Assembly: GCF_002592005.1 (NCBI RefSeq)
Contig: NZ_NVQF01000025.1
Span: forward strand, 1 to 64,000
Length of the DNA: 64,000 nt
From: Mycolicibacterium palauense
GTDB taxonomy: Bacteria; Actinomycetota; Actinomycetes; Mycobacteriales; Mycobacteriaceae
Direction: 5' to 3'
Shown piece after piece: positions 58,059-64,000 of the stretch. The stretch's first letter is position 1. Every line of letters begins with the position of its first letter. A program made the translations under genes and the position numbers. A model generated the notes under the pieces. That model was not told where the DNA came from. It saw nothing but the letters and a program-made list of their open reading frames with translations, and did no database searches.

Positions 58059-58109
58059 GTCGTTAGGACAGCTGCTGCTGCACAGACCGCGAGAGAGAGG
58101 GATGGCACG

Positions 58110-58436
58110 ATGACACCACTGCTGCGTGAGGTCGTTGGTGACGTGCTGCGTCGCGCCCGGACCTCGCAGGGCCGCACCCTGCGTGAGGTCTCCGATTCCG
58201 CCCGGGTGAGCCTGGGTTACCTCTCCGAGGTCGAACGGGGCCGCAAGGAGGCCTCCAGCGAGCTGCTCAGTGCCATCTGCACCGCTCTGGACGTTCCGCT
58301 GTCGGATGTGCTCATCGACGCCGGTCAGCGGATGGCCCACGTGGAGAACGCCGAGCTGGGCGCCGTCGGTGCCACCCACATCGACGCCGCGACGAAGGTC
58401 GTCATCCCGCCGGTGGTCACCATGGCGGTGGCCTGA
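58110..58436 (+). CDS. clgR: Helix-turn-helix activator ClgR
   Basis: ClgR activates Clp protease and psp genes under envelope stress. The 108-residue XRE-type protein has the helix-turn-helix [38 protein letters not shown] and a short C-terminal tail. ATG 58110 is preceded by AGAGAGAGG. It is the first gene of the clgR-pspA-pspM transcript, with a SigE-type promoter ahead. Confidence 0.95.
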   Translation: MTPLLREVVGDVLRRARTSQGRTLREVSDSARVSLGYLSEVERGRKEASSELLSAICTALDVPLSDVLIDAGQRMAHVENAELGAVGATHIDAATKVVIPPVVTMAVA

Positions 58437-58552
58437 CCGCGTTTCGGCGTGCCGATTTCGGTCCAGGCTGTGGTGGGCTGGTCAGACCGGATAAATTGGG
58501 CAGTGAGACGTCAAGTCCGGCGCACACCGACTACGTAAGGCGGAATGAACAC

Positions 58553-59359
58553 ATGGCGAATCCGTTCGTGAAGGCCTGGCGCTACCTGATGGCGCTGTTC
58601 AATTCCAAGATCGACGAGCACGCCGATCCCAAGGTGCAGATCCAGCAGGCCATCGAGGAGGCTCAGCGCACCCACCAGGCGCTGACCCAGCAGGCCGCCC
58701 AGGTCATCGGCAACCAGCGTCAGCTCGAGATGCGGCTGAACCGTCAGCTCGCCGACATCGAGAAGCTGCAGGCCAACGTGCGCCAGGCGCTGACGCTGTC
58801 CGACCAGGCCACCGCCGCCGGGGACGCCGCCAAGGCCACCGAGTACAACAACGCCGCCGAGGCCTTCGCCGCGCAGCTGGTCACCGCCGAGCAGAGCGTC
58901 GAGGACCTCAAGGGCCTGCATGATCAGGCGCTGCAGGCCGCCGCGCAGGCCAAGAAGGCCGTCGAGCAGAACGCGATGATGCTGCAGCAGAAGATCGCCG
59001 AACGCACCAAGCTGCTCAGCCAGCTGGAGCAGGCCAAGATGCAGGAGCAGGTCAGCGCGTCGCTGCGGTCGATGAGCGATCTGGCGGCCCCGGGCAACAC
59101 CCCCAGCCTCGACGAGGTGCGCGACAAGATCGAGCGCCGCTACGCCACGGCGATGGGCGAGGCCGAGCTGGCGCAGAACTCGGTGCACGGGCGAATGATG
59201 GAGGTGCAGCAGGCCAGCGTCCAGATGGCCGGGCACTCGCGATTGGAGCAGATCCGCGCCTCGATGCGGGGTGAGGCCCTGCCCGCGGGCGGCGCGGCGC
59301 CGGCGCAGCCCGCCGAGCCGGCCACCCAGTCGACTCCGGAGAATCCGCTGAGCCAGTAG
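58553..59359 (+). CDS. pspA: Phage-shock protein PspA-type (35-kDa antigen)
   Basis: A 268-residue protein of the PspA/IM30 family (ESCRT-III-like), made of long coiled-coil helices: [25 protein letters not shown] at the amphipathic membrane-binding N-terminus, then [16 protein letters not shown] and repeated Gln/Ala-rich heptads. It stabilises the membrane and in mycobacteria binds ClgR and PspM. The M. tuberculosis name is 35kd_ag (Rv2744c). It is 116 nt after clgR. Confidence 0.95.
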   Translation: MANPFVKAWRYLMALFNSKIDEHADPKVQIQQAIEEAQRTHQALTQQAAQVIGNQRQLEMRLNRQLADIEKLQANVRQALTLSDQATAAGDAAKATEYNNAAEAFAAQLVTAEQSVEDLKGLHDQALQAAAQAKKAVEQNAMMLQQKIAERTKLLSQLEQAKMQEQVSASLRSMSDLAAPGNTPSLDEVRDKIERRYATAMGEAELAQNSVHGRMMEVQQASVQMAGHSRLEQIRASMRGEALPAGGAAPAQPAEPATQSTPENPLSQ

Positions 59360-59447
59360 TCCACCGGGCCGGTTGTCCGCCCGGTAGTCCACCGAGTCGG
59401 GAGTTCGCCGGTCGTTCCGCCGATAATTCGTAGAAGGCAGGTGATTC

Positions 59448-60290
59448 GTGGCGGTCGAGCCCGTATCGCAGCCACCGCAGCCGTCGCGGCCGCGGCGGTC
59501 ACGTTCGGTGCTGCAGCGCGGGATCGATTCCGCCAGCGAGGCCGCCGACGTCGTCGCGCACCGGCTGCGCCAGGCCGCGGATCCACGGGCCCGCCAGCTG
59601 CGCAAACGCCGCTGGGCGCTGCGGCTGGGACTGTTCTTCGGGTTCGCGACCTCGTTCTGGGTCCTGGTCACCGGCCTGTTGGCCGCGTGGAGCACCCCGG
59701 TGTGGGCGCTGCTGATCACCGGTCTGATCGCCGCGGGCGCGGCCTTCCCGGCCACGCTGTTCCTGCTGCGCTGGCGGTGGCTGCGTGCGGCTCCGCTGCC
59801 CGCCCAGCGGCCGGCCAGCACGCGCAGGTTGCCACCGCACGGGTCGGCGGCACGCCCGGCGATGTACGCGCTGGGGGCCTCCGAACGGGGCCTGTTCTCG
59901 CTGCTGGGCGTCATCGAACGTGGCAACCTGTTGCCGGCCGAGGAGATCACCGAACTCACGGCGGCGGCCAACCAGAGTGCGACGGCCATGGCCGCCACCG
60001 CCGCGGAGGTCGTCTCGATGGAGCGCACCGCGGCCGCCACGGCCAGCTCGCGGACCTACCTGGCGCCCACCATCAACGCCTACACTGCCCAGCTCGGCGC
60101 GGGTGTCCGGCAGTACAACGAGATGGTCACCGCCGCGGCACAGTTGGTGTCGTCGGCCAGCGGCGGTTCGGGGCCGGTGGCCTCGCCCATGACGCAGCAG
60201 CGCTACCGGACCGAACTCACCGGTGCCACCGACCGGTTGATGGGCTGGGCGCAGGCCTTCGAGGAACTGGGGTCACTGCGCCGGGCCTGA
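59448..60290 (+). CDS. pspM: PspM-type phage-shock membrane protein
   Basis: A 280-residue protein with a basic Pro/Arg-rich N-terminus, two adjacent membrane helices (LFFGFATSFWVLVTGLLAAW and LLITGLIAAGAAFPATLFLL) and an Ala-rich soluble domain (ITELTAAANQSATAMAATAAEVV) with coiled-coil character. In M. tuberculosis Rv2743c it anchors PspA to the membrane. GTG 59448. The fourth gene of the M. tuberculosis operon, pspN, does not follow; the convergent DUF5313 gene is next. Confidence 0.9.
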   Translation: MAVEPVSQPPQPSRPRRSRSVLQRGIDSASEAADVVAHRLRQAADPRARQLRKRRWALRLGLFFGFATSFWVLVTGLLAAWSTPVWALLITGLIAAGAAFPATLFLLRWRWLRAAPLPAQRPASTRRLPPHGSAARPAMYALGASERGLFSLLGVIERGNLLPAEEITELTAAANQSATAMAATAAEVVSMERTAAATASSRTYLAPTINAYTAQLGAGVRQYNEMVTAAAQLVSSASGGSGPVASPMTQQRYRTELTGATDRLMGWAQAFEELGSLRRA

Positions 60291-60321
60291 CCGGCGCTCA
60301 GGTATCCGCTCAGATGTCCGC

Positions 60322-60744
60322 TCAGATGTCGTGGCTGCTCTGGGCCGAGTCGTCCGGGCGGGGCCCGTAGCGCTCGATATAGGCCCGGTGGATGTGTGCG
60401 TTCTTCTGCCGGGAGCGTTCGTCGACCAGGGCGGGATTCAGACCGTGCACCCGCAGCATGTGGCGGCGCCACACCTTGTTCAGTGCGTGGGAGAAGTAGA
60501 CGAACGGGATCAGGATCGGCAGCGTCATCGACAGATGCACGGCCAGCGTCGTGGGGATGAACCAGAACGGCAGCAACACCACGAACGCCGGGATGAACAC
60601 CCGCACCATCATCCGGGCCGTGGCGCCCGGGCCGGCGAGGTCGTTGCGGACCCACTCGCGCATCGAGTCCGGGAGCCGGCCTCCGTAGCTGTACTTGATG
60701 TACTGCCAGGGGTTCGGGGTGGTGCGCTGCGAGGAAATCGTCAT
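60322..60744 (-). CDS. DUF5313 membrane protein
   Basis: A 140-residue protein with two helices (VFIPAFVVLLPFWFIP and HLSMTLPILIPFVYFSHAL), beginning NPWQYIKYSYGGRLPDSMREWV, the DUF5313 motif, and ending basic (RRHMLRVHGLNP). Function unknown. Starts at ATG 60744, only 4 nt after the stop of ephG, so both are one transcript. Convergent with pspM. It may be linked to envelope stress by position. Confidence 0.85.
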   Translation of the reverse strand: MTISSQRTTPNPWQYIKYSYGGRLPDSMREWVRNDLAGPGATARMMVRVFIPAFVVLLPFWFIPTTLAVHLSMTLPILIPFVYFSHALNKVWRRHMLRVHGLNPALVDERSRQKNAHIHRAYIERYGPRPDDSAQSSHDI

Positions 60745-60748
60745 CGGA

Positions 60749-61177
60749 TCAGAACTTCCGCTGCAGTGCGGGCACCACGGTGGCCAACAGACCCCGCACC
60801 AGCGCCTTGGTGAAGTCGAACATGTCGAAGTAGTCGCGCCACAGGGTGATTCGGCCATCATGGACCTCGAACACCCCGCACACCCAGAAGTTCAACCGCA
60901 GCCGGCCGAACATCAGGGCGTCGCTACGCTCGGTCAGCACCGAATCGCCCTCGGCGGCGCTGCGATGGAACTTCACGTCGAAGCCCATGCTCGGGCGCTG
61001 CATGCCCGTGAACAGCGACATCGCCCGCTGGCGGCCGCGGATGGTCGGGAAGCCCACGTTCTGGTAGACGAGGTTGTCGTCGAGCAGTTCGTCGGCGGTG
61101 GCCAGGTCCTTGTCGCGAAGTGCGTAGAGGAACTTCTCCACGACCGCGACGTTGGTGTCGGTGCTCGGTTGGGTCAT
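60749..61177 (-). CDS. ephG: Limonene-1,2-epoxide hydrolase family protein (EphG-type)
   Basis: A 142-residue SnoaL-like fold protein. EphG hydrolyses epoxides, including sterol epoxides. Parts that fit are VVEKFLYALRDKDLATADELLDDNLVYQNVGFPTIRGR, the catalytic Asp region LTERSDALMFGRLRLNFWVCGVFEVHDGRITLWRDYFD. M. tuberculosis Rv2740 (EphG) is in the same position. It is followed by the DUF5313 gene. Divergent from the downstream glycosyltransferase gene. Confidence 0.93.
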   Translation of the reverse strand: MTQPSTDTNVAVVEKFLYALRDKDLATADELLDDNLVYQNVGFPTIRGRQRAMSLFTGMQRPSMGFDVKFHRSAAEGDSVLTERSDALMFGRLRLNFWVCGVFEVHDGRITLWRDYFDMFDFTKALVRGLLATVVPALQRKF

Positions 61178-61209
61178 GGTCTTAAGCCTAGTTGTGGAAG
61201 GGTGAGGCG

Positions 61210-62382
61210 GTGCGCGTAGCCGTTGTCGCCGGCCCCGACCCCGGCCACGTCTTCCCCGCGCTCGCGCTCTGCCTGCGGTTTCTGGCTGCCGGCGACGAGC
61301 CGACACTGCTGACCGGGGTCCAGTGGCTTCCCACCGCCGGCGCGGCCGGGGTGGCCGCCACCGAACTGCTGGGCCTGGATCCCACCGGCCACGACGACGA
61401 CGCCGACGCGGGCGCCAAGATCCATCGGCGCGCGGCCCGGATGGCCGCGCTCAACCTGCCGGTGCTGCGGGAGCTGTCTCCCGACCTGGTGGTTTCGGAT
61501 GTGATCACGGCCAGCGGCGGGATGGCCGCGGAGATGCTGGGCATCCCCTGGGCCGAACTGGATCCGCATCCGCTCTATCTGCCCTCCAGGGGGCTGCCGC
61601 CGATCGGTAGCGGACTGGCGCCCGGGACGGGGGTGCGGGGACGGGCCCGCGACGCCGTGTTGCGGTCGCTGACGGCGCGGTCGTGGCGGGCTGGGCTGCG
61701 TCAGCGCGCGGCGGCCCGGACCGGGATCGGCCTGCCCGCCCGTGACCCCGGTCCGCTGCGTCGCCTGATCGCCACCCTGCCGGCCCTGGAGGTCCCCCGG
61801 CCGGACTGGCCGGCCGACGCCGTCGTGGTCGGCCCGCTGCACTTCGAACCCACCGCGCAGGTGCTGGCGGTGCCCGAGGGGGACGGCCCGCTGGTGGTGG
61901 TGGCGCCCTCGACGGCGACGACGGGTGCCCAGGGGCTGGCGGAACTGGCGGTGCGGCAGCTGGTGCCGGGGGACGTGCTGCCGGCGGGGTCGCGGGTGGC
62001 GGTGTCGCGGTTGGGCGGGGCCGACCTGCCGTTGCCGCCGTGGGCGGTCGCCGGGCTGGCCCGCCAGGACGAGCTGCTGAGCCGCGCCGACCTGTTGATC
62101 TGCGGGGGTGGGCACGGCATCGTGACCAAGGCCCTGCTGGCCGGTGTGCCGATGGTGGTGGTGCCCGGCGGTGGCGATCAGTGGGAGCTCGCCAATCGCG
62201 TTGTGCGGCAAGGGAGTGCGCAACTGATCCGACCCGTGACGGGGGAGGCGCTGGTGGCCGCGGTCCGGGAGGTGCTGGGTTCGCCGGGGTATCGCAGCGC
62301 GGCCCGGGCGGCGGGGGCGACGGCCGCCGGGGTGTCCGATCCGGTACGGGTGTGCCATGACGCGCTGGGGGTGGCTCGGTAG
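61210..62382 (+). CDS. GT1/UGT-type glycosyltransferase
   Basis: A 390-residue GT-B glycosyltransferase related to macrolide and MGT family enzymes. VRVAVVAGPDPGHVFPALALCLRF is the acceptor-domain N-terminus and the donor-binding C-terminal motif is DLLICGGGHGIVTKALLAGVPMVVVPGGGDQWELANRV. The acceptor is unknown; M. tuberculosis Rv2739c is its counterpart. GTG 61210 is preferred over TTG 61192 because of GGAAGGGTGAGG ahead of it. Upstream of the DUF3046 gene by 10 nt. Confidence 0.88.
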   Translation: MRVAVVAGPDPGHVFPALALCLRFLAAGDEPTLLTGVQWLPTAGAAGVAATELLGLDPTGHDDDADAGAKIHRRAARMAALNLPVLRELSPDLVVSDVITASGGMAAEMLGIPWAELDPHPLYLPSRGLPPIGSGLAPGTGVRGRARDAVLRSLTARSWRAGLRQRAAARTGIGLPARDPGPLRRLIATLPALEVPRPDWPADAVVVGPLHFEPTAQVLAVPEGDGPLVVVAPSTATTGAQGLAELAVRQLVPGDVLPAGSRVAVSRLGGADLPLPPWAVAGLARQDELLSRADLLICGGGHGIVTKALLAGVPMVVVPGGGDQWELANRVVRQGSAQLIRPVTGEALVAAVREVLGSPGYRSAARAAGATAAGVSDPVRVCHDALGVAR

Positions 62383-62392
62383 GTTGGCGGGT

Positions 62393-62587
62393 GTGCGGCT
62401 GACCGAATTCCACGAGCTCGTCGATGCCCAGTTCGGCGCGGTGCGGGGCGCGTCTCTGCTCGTCGACCATGTGTTGTCCGGTGTCGGCGGGCGCACGGCG
62501 GCGCAGGCGATCGAGGACGGGGTGGACCCCCGTGAGGTCTGGCGCGCGCTGTGTTCGGACTTCGACGTGCCGCGCGATCAGTGGTGA
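62393..62587 (+). CDS. DUF3046 family protein
   Basis: A 64-residue protein starting VRLTEFHELVDAQFGAVRGA and ending REVWRALCSDFDVPRDQW, a clear DUF3046 member. It is actinobacterial, next to recA, and has no known function. GTG 62393 is the start; the frame also continues to ATG 62357, which would lie in the glycosyltransferase gene. It may share that gene's transcript. Confidence 0.88.
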   Translation: MRLTEFHELVDAQFGAVRGASLLVDHVLSGVGGRTAAQAIEDGVDPREVWRALCSDFDVPRDQW

Positions 62588-62653
62588 CGGCGGGGCGGGC
62601 CGGTAGGTCCGCCGGCGGGTGCCCGACACTCCCGGCGGCGCGCCTGCTTGCGT

Positions 62654-62669
62654 TCGAACATCTGTTCGC
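62654..62669 (+). promoter_or_regulatory. LexA (SOS) box of recA
   Basis: TCGAAC-ATCT-GTTCGC matches the mycobacterial SOS consensus TCGAACnnnnGTTCGA with one change, 105 bp before the recA ATG. TACGCT at 62670-62675 next to it is a likely -10. Confidence 0.85.
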
Positions 62670-62698
62670 TACGCTGGTGCACGTTCGGCTGCGGTGAT

Positions 62699-62721
62699 TT
62701 GTCGGTGGGGTGACTTACCGT
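62699..62721 (+). promoter_or_regulatory. LexA-independent DNA-damage promoter (RecA-NDp type)
   Basis: TTGTCGGTG, eight bases, then TACCGT exactly fits TTGTCRGTG-N8-TAnnnT, the PafBC-controlled promoter. It lies 53 bp upstream of the recA start, downstream of the SOS box, so recA has two damage-induced promoters. Confidence 0.8.
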
Positions 62722-62773
62722 CACTGCCAACCGACCGGGCACCGGTCAAACGACTACCGAAAGAGGCGGCACC

Positions 62774-63817
62774 ATGGCCCAGCAGGCCCCTGATCGCGAA
62801 AAAGCCCTCGAACTGGCGATGGCCCAGATCGACAAGAGCTTCGGCAAAGGCTCGGTGATGCGCCTCGGCGAGGAGGTGCGCCAGCCGATCTCGGTCATCC
62901 CCACCGGATCCATCGCGCTGGACGTCGCGCTGGGCATCGGGGGGCTGCCACGCGGCCGGGTGATCGAGATCTACGGTCCGGAGTCCTCGGGTAAGACCAC
63001 CGTCGCGCTGCACGCGGTCGCCAACGCGCAGGCCGCGGGCGGGATCGCGGCGTTCATCGACGCCGAGCACGCGCTGGATCCCGAGTACGCGAAGAAGCTC
63101 GGGGTCGACACCGATGCGCTGCTGGTCAGCCAGCCCGACACCGGTGAGCAGGCGCTCGAGATCGCCGACATGCTGATCCGGTCCGGGGCGCTGGACATCA
63201 TCGTGATCGACTCGGTGGCCGCCCTGGTGCCCCGCGCCGAGATCGAGGGCGAGATGGGGGACAGTCACGTCGGCCTGCAGGCCCGGCTGATGAGTCAGGC
63301 GCTGCGCAAGATGACCGGCGCCCTGAGCAACTCCGGTACCACCGCGATCTTCATCAACCAGCTTCGCGAGAAGATCGGGGTGATGTTCGGCTCGCCCGAG
63401 ACGACAACGGGTGGAAAGGCTTTGAAGTTCTACGCCTCCGTGCGCATGGACGTGCGGCGTATCGAGACACTCAAGGACGGAACCGATGCGGTGGGTAACC
63501 GCACCCGGGTGAAGGTCGTCAAGAACAAGGTGTCACCCCCGTTCAAGCAGGCCGAGTTCGACATCCTCTACGGCCGTGGGATCAGCCGTGAGGGCTCGCT
63601 GATCGACATGGGCGTCGAGCAGGGCTTCATCCGTAAGTCCGGCTCGTGGTTCACCTACGAGGGCGAACAGCTCGGCCAGGGCAAGGAGAACGCCCGCAAC
63701 TTCCTGCTGGAGAACGCCGAGGTCGCCAACGAGATCGAGAAGAAGATCAAGGAGAAGCTCGGTATCGGGGCCGTGATGACCGACGACGACGTCCTGCCCG
63801 CTCCCGTTGACTTCTGA
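62774..63817 (+). CDS. recA: Recombinase RecA
   Basis: RecA forms filaments on single-stranded DNA, drives strand exchange and triggers LexA cleavage. The 347-residue protein is complete: GPESSGKTT (68-76, Walker A), [35 protein letters not shown] core, [19 protein letters not shown] (L2 region) and an acidic C-terminus. No intein interrupts it, unlike M. tuberculosis RecA. Two damage promoters lie upstream, and recX overlaps its end. Confidence 0.99.
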   Translation: MAQQAPDREKALELAMAQIDKSFGKGSVMRLGEEVRQPISVIPTGSIALDVALGIGGLPRGRVIEIYGPESSGKTTVALHAVANAQAAGGIAAFIDAEHALDPEYAKKLGVDTDALLVSQPDTGEQALEIADMLIRSGALDIIVIDSVAALVPRAEIEGEMGDSHVGLQARLMSQALRKMTGALSNSGTTAIFINQLREKIGVMFGSPETTTGGKALKFYASVRMDVRRIETLKDGTDAVGNRTRVKVVKNKVSPPFKQAEFDILYGRGISREGSLIDMGVEQGFIRKSGSWFTYEGEQLGQGKENARNFLLENAEVANEIEKKIKEKLGIGAVMTDDDVLPAPVDF

Positions 63818-64000
63818 GGCGGCGGCCAGCGCCGTCGAATCCAAGCGTGAGGAGCAGGCGAGAGCGGTGTGCCTTCGCCTGCTCACCGTGCGCGCGCGGA
63901 CCCGTGCGGAGCTGGAAGGTCAGCTGGCCAAACGGGGATACCCCGATGATGTCGCCGTCGGGGTCCTCGACCGGCTGGCCGAGGTCGGGCTGGTCGACGA
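63807..64000 (+). CDS. recX: Regulatory protein RecX (3' end beyond window)
   Basis: RecX binds RecA filaments and inhibits RecA activity. The first 64 residues are visible: [31 protein letters not shown] and [13 protein letters not shown], the standard RecX repeats. TTG 63807 overlaps the recA end by 11 nt, giving [17 protein letters not shown]. Translational coupling to recA is likely. Confidence 0.93.
   Translation, partial: MTSEAAASAVESKREEQARAVCLRLLTVRARTRAELEGQLAKRGYPDDVAVGVLDRLAEVGLVD

Noticed and set aside
62774..63817. RecA intein as in M. tuberculosis
   Set aside because: The RecA sequence is continuous at 347 residues with no insertion.

Overview
The window is high-GC actinobacterial DNA, and its gene order and protein sequences point to a mycobacterium, probably an environmental Mycolicibacterium-type species. 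From memory, the order infB, rbfA, DHH phosphoesterase, MATE transporter, PHP protein, echA16, ... lppV, metallophosphoesterase, pptT, truB, ... sirR, ribF, rpsO, lppU, gpsI, pepR, ... ald, aldR, ... dapB, ... thyA, dfrA, ... thyX, dapA, rnj, ... ftsK, argA, pgsA3, cinA, clgR, pspA, pspM, ... ephG, glycosyltransferase, DUF3046, recA, recX follows the Mycobacterium tuberculosis Rv2839c-Rv2736c block. Most of the window is therefore conserved housekeeping backbone with accessory insertions. No tRNA, rRNA, CRISPR array or complete insertion sequence was found.

Layout. 1-5.4 kb: translation and RNA turnover genes (infB with a disturbed 5' end, rbfA, nrnA-like) and a MATE transporter. 5.5-13.2 kb: metabolic and lipid-type genes (PHP phosphatase, EchA16, two DUF genes, CocE hydrolase), then a divergent TetR/sulfotransferase/DUF7065-type module that shares one palindromic operator. 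13.2-16 kb: metallophosphoesterase, PptT and TruB in one translationally coupled operon. 16.1-25 kb: a nine-gene minus-strand operon of the Nit1C/MSMEG_0565-0572 'nitrogen starvation' type, with a divergent GCS2 ligase and a GlnR-type box between them. 26.8-35.4 kb: SirR/MntR, RibF, S15, LppU, PNPase, PepR, nitronate monooxygenase and a class A beta-lactamase. 35.4-43.1 kb: transporter, alanine dehydrogenase with its regulator, DapB and small membrane proteins, a CitE-like lyase, a 27-bp tandem repeat and a dienelactone hydrolase. 43.2-50.1 kb: nucleotide and lysine metabolism (ThyA, DfrA, ThyX, DapA), a YcaQ-type glycosylase and RNase J. 50.1-56.8 kb: methyltransferase, mycofactocin-type SDR with an ABM monooxygenase, thioesterase, FtsK and ArgA. 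56.9-64 kb: PgsA3, CinA, the ClgR/PspA/PspM envelope-stress operon, EphG, a glycosyltransferase, RecA with two DNA-damage promoters, and the start of RecX.

The most interesting part is the Nit1C-type island. It has one nitrilase with an intact Glu-Lys-Cys triad, and a second nitrilase-fold paralogue in which the Cys and the first Glu are both Asp. With them are a radical SAM protein, a GNAT-AIR synthase fusion, an AMP-forming ligase, a flavoprotein, a glycosyltransferase and two small family proteins. The whole set looks like a biosynthetic or nitrogen-scavenging pathway of unknown product. Other notable structures are long perfect hairpins at three convergent gene junctions, a five-copy perfect 27-bp tandem array, a 27-bp in-frame repeat inside a thioesterase gene, a structured leader before gpsI, and a foreign-looking 49-bp junction inside infB at the window edge.
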